Shown: positions 1 through 12,341 of the stretch, piece after piece
Layout of the letters: the number at the start of each line of letters is the position of its first letter
Numbering within the stretch: position 1 is the first letter of the stretch
Assembly (NCBI GenBank): GCA_031763025.1
Contig: JASSKH010000030.1
Coordinates: 248,001-312,000 of the forward strand
Source: Macrocystis pyrifera
Lineage: Eukaryota > Sar > Phaeophyceae > Laminariales > Laminariaceae
Direction: 5' to 3'
DNA: 64,000 bases
Made by a program: the position numbers and the translations under genes
Notes under the pieces: generated by a model
What the model was told of the DNA's origin: nothing
Seen by the model: the letters and a program-made list of their open reading frames with translations, nothing else
Databases searched by the model: none

Positions 1-1085
1 GACGACAGCCGTGACGGCGGCGGCGGCGGTGGCGGACGCCGGCCGAGGCTAAAGTCTCGATCTCGATCAAACAGTCTCAGTCGCGGGCGTCCCTCCCCCG
101 TCCGCGGCGGCGGCAGCGGTGGCCATGGCGCGAAGGAGCGCGGCAGCGGCAGCGACGGACCCCACCGCGGCGACCGAGCTCGAGGTAGGAGCAGGAGCAG
201 GAGCAGGAGCCTCCCGGCGAGGAGAATGCAGACGTACGACGGCGATGGTGGAGGGGGCTACGACTACAAGGACGACAACGACGAAGGGGGGGGGGGGGGG
301 GTAAGAGAAGCAACGGTGCGGGCAGAGGCGGAGGCGGCGGGGGAGGCGGTGGCGGTGGCGGTGGCCGCGAAAGGGGCGACGGCCGCCGCGACAACCGCCT
401 CGAGGAAGATCGTAGTTTTCTATCGAAGAGAGGCGGTGGTGGCGGCGGTGGCAGCGGTGGTGGCAGCAGCGGCCGTGGCAGACGCGAAGGCAGCGACCGT
501 GGCTGGGAGGATTCTCGGCGCCACAACCGCCAGCGCAGCTTCTCGCGAGACGGCGAGGTCGAGCGGCGAGGCTTCAGCGACCCAGCTGTTGGCGACGGCG
601 CTAACCCTCGCAACCGTGGGTATGATGCCGCCGACGTGCGCGCACGGGGCCGGGAGGCCTGGGATGACCGCGGGAACGATGAGCAGGCCAGACGCCCAGC
701 AGGCAGTAGCCGCCAGCGGGCGCACCCTAAAACCACCTTCACGGTTACAGCGCGTCTGGGCACCTTGCAGCCGCCCCCTTCCGCGGAGGCGACGGCGATC
801 GCCGCTGCCGCTCCCGCCCCCACCAGGTTTTCCATCACCATGCCGCCTAACTTGAACCGGGCTTTGGGGCAAAACAACGCGCCTCACGGGGTTAGGGTGG
901 AGGAAGGCCGCGGGGGGAGGCGGGGAGAGGGTAGAGTACGGGGGGGCGAGGGAAGAGTGAGGGGAGGGGAGGGGAGGGTGAGAGGAGGGGAGGGGAGGGT
1001 GAGGGGCGGGCGCATGGACCATGGCCGCGATGATGGTGAAGCCGATAGGCACCCTCGCTCTGGTAGAGGCAGACACGACGAGTGA
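1..1085 (+). CDS. RGG/RS-rich protein, 3' part (5' end outside window)
   Basis: The reading frame is open from the first base and ends at TGA 1083-1085. The product is low complexity: Arg-Ser dipeptides near residues 20-30 and 60-70 (RSRSRSRS), a short acidic Tyr/Asp segment (YDYKDDND), long Gly runs with Arg (RGG type), and near the C-terminus five or so repeats of a G-E-G-R-V-R-G unit. Such RS/RGG tails are typical of RNA-binding or splicing proteins, so an RNA-binding role is inferred; no RRM or other folded domain is visible in the window. The frame switches within the G-run at about 285-301: codons before it are in frame 1 and convincing RGG codons after it are in frame 3. A splice-donor-like GTAAGA follows the run, but the coding pattern resumes at once, so a homopolymer length change or assembly error is the simpler reading. 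Confidence 0.6.
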
Positions 1086-1096
1086 GCAAGGCGTTA

Positions 1097-2028
1097 TTAA
1101 AGCCACGCATGACCGAGGCGGAGCCAAACGGGACGGAATTTCAAGAAAGGCTGTGCGGGAGATGGATACGTGGATGTTTTGCACTTCAATCGGCGGCGAC
1201 GTGCGCGGTACGTCCGGGCTTGCACAACAACCGAGCTCGATTGTGCACGCTTATGTCTTTTGTGTCCTGGCGAGCGAGGGTCTGGTTTTTTTATCGAGAC
1301 ATAAACTCGTCGCCACCAACTCGCTCGCGACACAAAGAAAGTAGGGGGGAGGGGAGGAAGCGAAGGCTGGGTTTTCATCGAGAATATTCTTCGTGCTGGA
1401 GGTTAGGGAGCGAAGCCTGGATTTTCATCGGAAATGTGCTGCGTTCTGGAGGGTTACTCTCCGCTGACCAGAGAAGCGTGACAGCGAGACTGCTACGCGA
1501 ATCTGACTGGTGGGAGTTTTGTCTACGTTGCGGATGGCGTCACGGCGGGGCGGCGGCAAGGGAAATGGAGGTGGGAGCCGTACAGGAAACCCTGGGAAGT
1601 AAAACAGACCGTCAATGTTATTCTGGGGAAGTTTCATCAAGCTTGTAGTTTCTCTTTTTTTTTTTTTGCGTTGGAACTCCCCATGTTGTGGCATGGAGAG
1701 GCAGGCGTGGAGCGGGTTTTAAGAGCTACTGGTGGTGGTGGTGGTGGAGGAGGAGGAGGAGGAGGAGGAGGAGGAACTTATATAGGTAAGGAAGGAGGAG
1801 GATGCTCGAGACATCCACGACTGCTGGGGGGCGGGGGTGCTCGTCTACACCATTGCTGATACTTTCCGGGCACCTGCCTGGAAGAGCGAAAGCGTCTCGC
1901 GGGTTTGAATCGAGGGGCCGCCGCCGTTGTCGCGAACCACTACACGGAAAGCGAGCAGGAGACGGATCGATCTACCAAGCGGATACCTTTTTTTTTTTAA
2001 TGTCAACGAGCTATTCGACAAAGCAAGA

Positions 2029-2030
<2 letters not shown>
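1097..2030. other. no gene recognised; simple repeats
   Basis: Between the RGG gene and the poly(G)/N gap I see no convincing exon. It holds a (GGT/GGA)n stretch at about 1730-1775. The last exon(s) and 3' UTR of the minus-strand myosin gene could lie here or in the gap but were not identified. Confidence 0.4.
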
Positions 2031-2096
<66 letters not shown>

Positions 2097-2196
2097 NNNN
2101 NNNNNNNNNNNNNNNNNNNNNNNNNNNNNNNNNNNNNNNNNNNNNNNNNNNNNNNNNNNNNNNNNNNNNNNNNNNNNNNNNNNNNNNNNNNNNNNN
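2031..2196. repeat. poly(G) run ending in an assembly gap of 100 N
   Basis: About 66 G in a row run directly into N at 2097-2196. The true length is unknown; the assembler evidently stopped inside the homopolymer. Confidence 0.95.
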
Positions 2197-2411
2197 GATG
2201 TAAAACTGTCACTGTACCGTATCGTACTGTACTGTAAGGCAACAAGAGCCAAGTGTTCGAAAACCAAAAAGTCCGAAACGAAAAAAAAGGACATGCGGCA
2301 ACACGCATAATGCGCCTCTCCTTTTTTTAGCTCTCTTTCTCGCCTCCCTCCCCCCCCTTCCTCGTACGTATGCCTCCGCACATTTATCTCGAACTCCCCC
2401 CCTGTGTATGT

Positions 2412-2502
2412 TGGAGGTGTCTCTAGTAAGGGTAGGAACGGTGCTGCTTCTCGAAAGGGATGCGTAGTCAATGGTCAAATGACTAAGGCAAGCAACAAAT
2501 GA
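2412..2502 (-). repeat. GTACTC/AATGAG-type repeat (family C) copy
   Basis: Contains the shared string set GTTGGAGGTGTCTCTA, AGGAACGGTGCT, GGGATGCGT, GTCAATGGTCAAA and GCAACAAATGAG, followed at once by poly(C). The same order recurs at 2700-2803, 4527-4637, 10255-10322 and, reversed, at 8807-8868 and 27220-27330. Confidence 0.8.
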
Positions 2503-2512
2503 GCCCGCCCCC

Positions 2513-2530
2513 CCCCCCCCCCCCCCCCCC

Positions 2531-2624
<94 letters not shown>
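2513..2624. repeat. poly(C) run, ~110 bp
   Basis: Nearly pure C with one interrupting A, directly abutting the GCAACAAATGAG end of a family C repeat. Confidence 0.95.
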
Positions 2625-2627
<3 letters not shown>

Positions 2628-2639
2628 TCCCTCTCTCAT

Positions 2640-2803
2640 TATCGATAAGGTTAGAAAACTAGTCCTACGAAATATATTGAAACAACGTAATGAGCGCCCG
2701 ACTGTTGGAGGTGTCTCTATTAGAAGCAGGAACGGTGCTCCGTCTCGGAAGGGATGCGTGGTCAATGGTCAAAGGAATAGAGGGCGAGCAACAAATGAGT
2801 ACC
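2640..2803 (-). repeat. family C repeat copy, longer form
   Basis: Extends further than the copy at 2412: it also carries ATATATTGAAACAACGTAATG upstream of GTTGGAGGTGTCTC, a part shared with the copies at about 4490 and 27330-27370. It ends AACAAATGAGTA next to poly(C). Confidence 0.75.
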
Positions 2804-2852
2804 CCCCCCCCCCCCCCCCCCCCCCCCCTCGCCCCTCCTCCCTATTTATCAC

Positions 2853-3032
2853 CTCTTCAGTGAGCTTCTGCTTGCTCGTCGATAGCGCCTTCACCGTCTG
2901 GTTCAAAGCGTGGTACGTCATCCCCGAGGCCTCGAAAGTGCTCAAAGCTTTCTGCTTTTCGTACTGCCGGTCGCGGCGGAGCGTCTCGTTGGCCGCCTTG
3001 AGGTTATCGTTTTCCTTGCGTAGCTTATCCAC
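2853..3032 (-). CDS. myosin exon 21: coiled-coil segment
   Basis: Exactly 60 codons between a TAG acceptor and a GTGATA donor, phase 0 at both ends. It begins [20 protein letters not shown], a typical heptad-rich coiled coil, and continues to KQKLTEE. Its 5' end is copied into the tandem repeats just upstream (see 3026-3420). Confidence 0.85.
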
Positions 3033-4930
3033 CTATCATATCATGTCAGACAAAATCGAAGTATCGGTATAATATATCGTATCATAATATCACATTGTAT
3101 GACACGCGGAACATGCGCGGTGGAATTGTCGTTACATATCGTTTCGATAACATCGTATTTTATCATATCACACGCGGTAGGTGGGCTTGTCCTTTTCCTT
3201 GCGCAGCTTATCCACCTATCATAAAATATCAAAACATAGCATAGCAAACCATAGCATATAATATCATATAATATCATATCATACGTGGTATATACGTAGT
3301 GAGACTACCGTAATCGTTTCGATCATATCGTATTTTATCATATCACACGCGATAGGTGGGGTTATCGTTATCCTTGCGCATCCTGCTCCCCTGTCACATA
3401 CATGATACGACATGATACGGTACAATGATACCCATACCACACGGGGTAGAGGAGGCGCAGACAAGCTCACAAAGGCATACCCTTGGCCCTATCATACGAC
3501 ATGTCCTAAACTCGCACCCACGCGATGGGAAAAAAAATGAGTCGGGTAACACAAGAAAGCGGACGGGGGGGTGGAGGGGGGAGGGAGGGGCAATGAGGGA
3601 GGCCCACCCAGCTAAAAACCGCAATAGTTTTGGCACGGTTTCAATACCTATGACTATTAACCTTTTGTTCTATCAAATTAGAAAAAAAAAAAAAAAAAAC
3701 ACCAAGTGGAGCTTTACGAGCAGGCAGACAGATACGCGGAGTGCGCAGCATAGTATATACTCATCGACGGCCACGACAAAGAAAAAAGCGCGGGAGGGGA
3801 GGGGGGGGGGGGGGGGTATCGAATATCTACCTGGGCGGACAGGCACACGCGGCACGGTTCACACCAGTCAGCCATGACGGGCAAAAATGGTCCATAGGAA
3901 CGAGGGGGGGCGGGGGGGGGATTCTCCACCTGGACAGGTGAACATGGTGATGAATGTATGGGGACGGCGGCGGCGATGATCATGTCGTCGTGAGATAATG
4001 AATGCGTGCAAGCGTCTGGGGGGGGGGGGAAGTCGACGTCCCGGGGTGCAGAACGCTCATTTTCAAGAGTGTGTAACTGCAAGCCCTCGGGGTAGTACGT
4101 AGTGGAGGAGAGTTAATACGCGCCGCCACTCTCTCAACTATGATACCACTACTACTCCTACTACTACCCCTACTGCTTCTACTACTACTACTGCTACGAC
4201 TACTACTGCTACTACTGCTACTACTGCTACTACTGCTGCTACTACTTATACTACCACTACTACTGCTACTACTGCTACAACTACTACTACTCCTATTGCT
4301 ACTACTACTACTGCTGCGGCTACTGTACCAACCACCACACAACAAACCACACTACTACCACTGTTTATGCTACTACTAATATAGTCTACACCATCACTAT
4401 TAATACCAAAACTCTACAACCAACCACTGCTACTATTATTCCTTCTACTATTGCTACTCCTCCAATAACATAACAGGAGCAAAACGCTCCGATGTATTAT
4501 ATGGGGAAAATATAATGATCGCCCAAATGTTGGAAATGTCCCTATTAGGAGTAGGAACGGTGCTAGGAACGGTGCTCCCTCCCGAAAACGATGCGTGGTC
4601 GAGGGTCCAAATACGGAGGCAAGCAACAAATTAGCACCCCCCCCCCTCCCCCGTCCCAGCATTGTAGCGACCGAGGGTCCACGGTCATACGACTACGGCT
4701 ATGCATGATGACGAGTGCATGCCACCCCCCCCCCTCCCCCGCCTTCTCCAAGCCAACCACCCACCTCCGTCTTCAGCGCGCCGATAATCTGGCTGCTCTC
4801 CCCCATGATATCAAGGCTCGCCTCTCTCCTCTGATCCTCCTCAACAAGCAGCTTCCTGTGCTTCGCCAAAGACGTGGGGCTGAAAAACCCCATTGCACCC
4901 TCGATCATCCCCGCAACTGTCTTCGCCCCG

Positions 4931-4990
<60 letters not shown>

Positions 4991-7900
4991 ACCCCGGGGC
5001 TGACTTCGACCCATCCCCGGGCTTATATTGGCTGCTACTACCGCCTACCATGTCCAACACCCCTCCTCCCCCGCCGCCATCACCATCCGCCCTTGAGGCA
5101 AGCGCAACCGCATCATCTGGCGAAATTCGCCCGGGGAGTTCCATTTTCCTCGCCGAGGCTTTTATTGAGGTTGCTTCCGAGGAAGGGGCGGCTGCCGCTG
5201 CTTGCTGCTTCGACGCTGCCTCTGCCTTAAGCTGCAGCTGCTTGTGGGCCTGCAGAAAAGAGAAGACACAAAACACTCAAGAGTTAGGGTCAAGGTACAG
5301 AGTAACGAGCAAATGCGAGTACCTTTTTAGTAAGCCACCCCCTGCTTATCGGGACCTCTCAGCGTGTCATCGAGGTATTACGGACTACATCAGCTTCCCT
5401 AGCCATTCTTAAGTGGGTCTGTCCTACTAAACACAGGGCAGGCCAGGCTGGACATACAGTGAGGAGTGGTTTTTAAACGACCCTTGCTTATCGAGACCTT
5501 CGATAGTGCCATGGAGGTATTGCTAATCAACGTCAGCTTCCTCCACCATTCCTACTTGTTAGGTGCGTCCGTTGATGGCCCCCCCGAGGGCCTCTTGATG
5601 GACTGACCGTTTAAAAATCCGACGCATCGCCCTGTACCCGCCGGCTAATTTTTCCATCGGGGTTTATACTCGGGGGTAGCGAACCTTGATATGTCGGTCA
5701 TACCTTACAAGGCTACCCTTCGGAGGCGTTCGGACGTGGGGCGACTGACGCAAGGTAAAGCCAGCTGAAAAAGACGAAAGGCCCACCAGCCGTGGGCATA
5801 TTGAAGTTTGTATAGCCCGAAAAGCGAAAGACATAGCAGCAACCCGCGAAACGAAATCGGTACATGCATGTCTACACGTACTCGGGTATGTACCTGGGTA
5901 GACCCCTAAAACGATACATATAAGTACCCGGGTATGTACGCGGGTATGTACCCGACTTGAACGCTTCTCACTCCTCACCTCTTCAGTGCCCAGCCTGGCC
6001 TGCCGTGTTAAGTGTGAGTATATCCTCTGGGATACTCGGGTACCCTACCTGATTTTATTGGCTATACCCGGGTGTGTATATGTACCTATTGCTATACCCG
6101 GGTATCTATATATATGTACCCGGGTATGTACCCAGGTAGATACCACTATTAATAGTCCACTCCTCACCTTTTCCATGTCCAGCCTGGCCTGCCGCTCCTC
6201 GTCCAGCTTCCTCTGCAGCGCCAGGATCTGGTTCTCCAGCTTAGCCGCCTCGCGGTGCTCAACCACCATCACGGCGTACGCTCCTCGGGCTTGCGCCCCT
6301 CTCACAAAGGTTTGCACCACCACCGAAGCATCTTCGTTTCATGTTATTGTAGTGTGCGGTGGAAGGGGGGGGAGGGGGGGTGTACTCATCATCATGCATG
6401 GCCGTAGAGGGGGCGGGGGAAGGTTCCGCGCGGGAAAGAGGAAGTCGGCGTCGTGATCATGCGAGGAGAGGACAAGCACCCTCACCAACACTTGACACCA
6501 ACACGACCATCACTATCAACACCAATGCCAACACTAATACCATCAAAATGCCACCGACCCAAACCAACACCGTCACCATCCAAGACCAACGACATAGGCA
6601 CCACCACAGCAAACCATTACCGTCACCAACACCATGATCACCCCAAACCAACACACCCCCACCTCCCCCTGATCACACCATCAACGACACCAACACCAGC
6701 ACGCATGCCCGAACCAATCGCAAGCCAACTTCCACCACACTACCACCACTACCACCACCACCACCACCAAAACCGACACCACCAACCCTCACCTCGCATA
6801 GCAACAAAATTTCGGCGAGCGACCACCATCCTCCTCCAGGACTGCAGGCATGCCGCCGCCCGGTGTCGCCTCAGCCCCAGCACTTCCTTTGCTGCCTTCA
6901 CCCTTCTCCAACATGCCTGCGTACAAACGGAAACCCCTCACGCTGTCAGCGGGATAGACATTGACCCAATAACCTCGCAGTTATCTTGGCTCTAATTTTC
7001 GTGTTTTTCCGCATATGCGTCATGTACGTTTCTATTACGGAGGGACCATAGTAAGTAGGACCTACGGTACACACAAAAACCTTTATATTCCCCTATTTTT
7101 ACTAACAATATCTGGTCCCATTTACTATGGCCCCCCGTACTAGATGTTGTGCCGCCTAACGTAGATAATGCTGGGGGCAAAACCTCCTACACATATACGA
7201 CGAGGTTCCCTGAGCTGCAAACCAAAAACGCCAATTGAAACGAAAAAAGGGGGAAAAAAATAGATAAAACAATACCTGGGCCTTGATGATCCGCCCCCGA
7301 GCCGTGAGATACCGCCTCCTCGCCGAAACCCTCCGCCACTCCCTCTGGCCCCTCAGCGCCCCCGCCTGCAGCCTGCAGTAGTGCATCTTCCTCGGCCACA
7401 TTCTCGCGACCGCCTGCAAAATCGTTACCCTGGCCGATCGCTCCTTAAGTCGCAGTCCCTCCAGGTGCTCGAGGGCCCCGGCGCGGAAGTAGACCTTGCT
7501 CCGCCCCATCTCGAAGCGGAGGACGGGGTCACCACCCTGCTATCCCCCGGGCCCGGGTGATAGTGACGTATGTACACCGCGTGTTTTCGGAGTGGTACGG
7601 GACGGGGCGACCGGAACGAGATAGCGCGTCAAGCAAAGTGGGCAGCAGCAAGCAAGCAGGCAGACAAGCAGGCAAAGGTAAACAAGCAAGCAGGCAAGCA
7701 AGCAACACACGATACCGATACTTCGCGGCTCTAAACCCTAAAGTACTGCTGCTGCTGTTTGCAGCTATGCTGCTGAGGACGCACGTGCAAGCAGGCTGGC
7801 ATGCAAGGAAATGATTACCGGCCCTCTTCCACCTTCCAAAATGCTCGAACACCCGTAACGTACTATCCCCCCCACCCTCACCCCCGCGCTCCGTCCCGGC

Positions 7901-8769
7901 ATTGTAGGGGTGCGAGGGTCTATGGGCGTACGGCTAAGGCCATGCACGACATGAGTACCCCCCCCCCCCCCCCCGCTATTATTATATACCTTGATATATA
8001 GGTTGGGCTGGCGTTGGTTGGCGACGACGCTGTAAAACATGCCTCTCATTGCGTGAGCCAGACAGCCAGGGTACCGTTTTTTTTTTTGTTTATTTTGGCG
8101 GTTACCACGGCTAGCGGTCAAGTTAGATCATTTTTTGTGCGGGGAGAACATTTACTCCGCACAAGGGGGATGATCGTATCACGTAGTGTGTATATGGTGA
8201 GGCACCCACGAGGCAGTTACATAATAAATCCATTGCTGTCTCTGGAAGTGGCCACACCATAAATTAAATCAATTCGTTGATGCTGTCATCCATTTGCAAG
8301 AAAATCTGCCTCTAAAGCGGTTCTTAGTAGGATGCAGCTCACCCTTCATCCGACTCGCCCAACACCTCACGGCGCTTCGCGCTTGGTGCAAGCAATGTCT
8401 GCCTGGTCGGTGAAAACCCGACGCGCTCCGTCCCGGCATTGTAGGGATGCGAGGGTCTATGGTCATACGATTACGGCCATGCATGATAATGAGTACACCC
8501 CCCGCCCCCCACCCCCCCCTCCTCCCTAACCCCGCCCCCTTCCATACGTTGGAAAACTTCGCACCTCTTCCTGCGGTGGCAGCGGCGGCAGAAGCTTGGC
8601 CAGGAGAGAGCGGCAAGCGGCCAGCTCGTCCTCCTCACCCTCGGGCAAAACATTCCCAGCGGCGGTGCCGCGTCCTCCGTTCGTCCTTGAGGTAGCCGTA
8701 GCCCCCGGCGAGGTCAGGAGCGCGAACCTTTTAAAATCAACAATGACCATGTACCGCACGCAAAAACGT

Positions 8770-8806
<37 letters not shown>

Positions 8807-11352
8807 CGTTCTCATTCGTTGCTTGCCTTAGTAATTTGGCCATTGACCACTCATCTCTTTCGAGAGGGGGAGAGGGTGTACTCATACCATGCATGGCCGT
8901 AGTCGAATGACCATAGACCCTCGCATGCCTACAAAGCCGGGACGAAGCACGTCGGGTTTTCGCCGACCAAATAGACATTGCTTGCACCAAGCGTGAAGCG
9001 CCGCGAGGTTGTTTGGCGAGTCGCATGAAGAGTGAGCTGCATCCTACCAATGACCTCTTGTGAGGCAAACTTGCAAATGGATAGCAGCGTCAATGAGTTC
9101 ATTTATTTTCCGTTGTGACCACTTCAAGAGACAGCAATGCGGGTGCAATCTAGGGGCGGGGTGTACTCGAAATCACGCATGGCCGTAGTCGTATGACCAT
9201 GTATGGGGGGGGGATAGAAGGGAAAGGGGGATGGGGTGGGGGGGGGCGTGTACTCGATGCTGTGCATGGCCGTAGTCGTATGACCATCGACCCTCGCATC
9301 CCACAATGTCGGGACCGAGCTTGTCCGGCTTCACCAACGAGGCAGACATTGCTACAGTAGCACCAAGCGCGAAGCGCCGTGAGGTGTTCGGCGATTCGCA
9401 TGAAGCGCGAGCTGTATCCTACTAAGAACCGCTTGTGAGGCGGCTTCCCTTGGACATGGGTGACAGCGTCAAATGACGGGGGGGGGGGGGGGGGGGGGGG
9501 GGGGGATAGCGGGGGGATAGCGGGGGGGGGGGGGGTGGGGGTGGGGATAGGAAAGGGGAGAGGAAGAGAGTGCCCGAGAGAGACACCGACGCCGCATGTA
9601 TACTCGTCCGTAAAAAACAAAAGTTTAAAAAACGACATTTTCCCCCTAAAAAACAGAAGGCCCACCAGACTTCTACTGCTACCTCCGCCTCACGGTCGTG
9701 GTCGGTAGCAGCACCAGCAATAACAGCAGCAGCAGCAGCAACAACCACACCAGCACAGAGAGCAACAGCAGACCGGACAACCAAACAAAAAGCTAAAAGG
9801 TCAAAAGGTCGAAAAGTTAAAATGGAAACTGACAAATAAAATAAAAAAAAACAGAGGAAAAAAAGTTCACCCCAAAAAAGTAAAACAAAAAAAAACAAAA
9901 AACAAAAACGCTCACCTTTTGTTGAAATCCGTCCTGCTCATGCGGTTGGGGTAGGCCGCCCTCGAAATCCGAATGGCTTCCACAACTCCTGCGCATCGAA
10001 GCTGCTCTGCCACCTGTTCCCACCACCAACAGGATCACCCCCCCCCCCCCCCGCACGCCCGGGACAAAAATGCAAACAAAATTTGCGAAAAAAAAAAAAA
10101 AAAACAGGGAAGAATTGTTTTGGTCCGGTGGCCCACCAAGAACATCACCCTCCCCTCCCCGGCGCCCTGGAAGAAAATGTATTTTTTTCGAGGGGAAAAA
10201 TATCCAGAGAAGGGTTTGGACCGGCGCTTAATCATGAATCCCCCCCCCCCCCCGCCGCGCTCCGTCTCGAAGGGATGCGTGGTCAATGGTCAAATGGCTT
10301 AAGGCAAGTAACAAACGAGTACGCCCCCCCGCCCCCCCCCCTCCCCCCCCCCCCCGCCCTCCCCTAAGGGGCCCGGAAAATGCAAAGCTATTATTACGGG
10401 GGTCCATAGTTAACAGGACCTACGGTATACACAAAAATCTATATATTTACCTATTTTTACTAACAATATTTGGTCCTATTAACTATGGTCCCCCGTAATA
10501 ATAGTTTGAGGAAAACGTGAGAGAAGGGTTTGGTCTGGCGTTCTAGCAAGCAGCCGACCCCTCCCCTCTCGCTCGAAACGCCCCGGAAAATAAAAACAAA
10601 CGAACGGAAGTCTTCGAAAAAGTCAGAGAAGAGGAGCTCAATCTTCTCCTCGTTCGACTGCGGCTTGGCCTTGCACAGGCACAGGTGAAGGTTGTGACCT
10701 AGGTAGGTGGGGTGCAACTTGCCTGTGGCCTGTGCGAGGGCGAGTCGTGAAATTAGGCACTACCTTCGGCCAGTTTGTTCATAGTTACGTTTGGATGTAA
10801 CCAGTATTGTCCGCTCTGTTTTTTTTTCTCGTTTCCTTCGTAAATTTGGCTAGGTTTGGCTAAATTCCGATATTCTCGTTTAAAAGTGTATCTGGTACCT
10901 GGTGTGATACTGTACTTTGCGCAACGTTTGGCTGAAATAGGGTTGTGCTCTCCAGCAGCGAAAAGCCGGCCGACAGCATCAACGACAAACCAAACGCTGG
11001 GCACACAACTCAACACGCCAGCACGTACCATGAACAAAAGCACCAGCATAAGGCAATAAACCAAACGTTGAAAGCACACCTGAACGCACCAGCAACGAAA
11101 AACCACATGTTGGACACACACCTTAAAGCATCAGCAACATCAACAGCATCAACGACAGACCTTAATGCTGGAAGCACACCTTAACGCATGAGCAACAACC
11201 AACAACGATCAACCGATCATTGGCAACACACCTTCACACAACAGCAACATCAACAGTATCAACGACAAAACCAAGCGCTGGACACACACCTCAAGGCATC
11301 AGCAACCTTAACAGCACCCGCGGCAAACCAAACGCTGCAAGCCCACCTTTAC

Positions 11353-11405
<53 letters not shown>

Positions 11406-12292
11406 CAACCAGACGCTGGAAGCACACCTTAGCGTTCTCCATCCTGCCAGGAAGCTTGGCCGCGTTAGGCTTGATGCACCTCACGTACTGTACCGCGGTG
11501 AGGCCGATCGTTTCCCTGTTAGCACGTTAACACAAGTCAAAGGTAAAAATCACGAGAGCGTGAAACCATGACAAAATATACCAGGCATGCTTCAAGCATC
11601 GAAAGCCGAAAATATCCAGACATCGTCAAATCATCGTCAAGATACCAAATATGTCACACACGCTAGAAACATCGTACCACAACTACGCCAACAGTCAAAA
11701 CAACAAAAAGACAACACAAAACAGCAAGGGAACAAATCATTCAAGACCGGAAACATCGAAATACGAAACATCGTCCAAACATTGTGCAAACACCAGAAAC
11801 ACCAAAAACACCAAAAACTTGAAAAAACACCAAAAACATCAAAGATATTTGGAAAAAAAATCATCTAAAACGATCAATCAAACTCAAAAACACAAAAATA
11901 CCCCAACATCAAGAACGTAACGGTACTGCTGTAGGCATGGACAACGCAATGAGACGTGCTCACATGAGCGTCGTCAAGCTCCCCTTAAACTTAGTCGCGA
12001 GGGTGTTCGTAGCCATGGAGGCTTTACGCTTCGGTCCCCCCGCACCGCCACCGCCACCACCGCCGCCGCCGCCGCCCTGAGCAGCGCCAGGCGCCGAAGC
12101 AAACACCTTGGCCACCTGAACACGCCACAACAAAACACAAAGCAACGAACAGACAGATCAAAGACAGAAAACAAGCTTTTTAAACACAACAAAAGGACAA
12201 CACACAACAAAAACATGGTAGGCTATAGCCGGGTAGGTGTAAAATTACAATAGGCATAGTATGGGGGGGGGGAGGGGGGGGGGGGGGGGGGG

Positions 12293-12341
<49 letters not shown>

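Noticed and set aside
77-1184. Pro/Arg-rich frames opposite the RGG protein
   Set aside because: GC-rich antisense shadows; the plus strand has the RS/RGG pattern, a consistent end and repeats in frame.
1890-1925. Possible tRNA T-arm (GGGTTTGAATCGAGGG)
   Set aside because: No acceptor stem or anticodon arm at the right distance.
3980-4380. Long Ser-only and Leu-only reading frames
   Set aside because: They are translations of the (ACT)n microsatellite in different frames.
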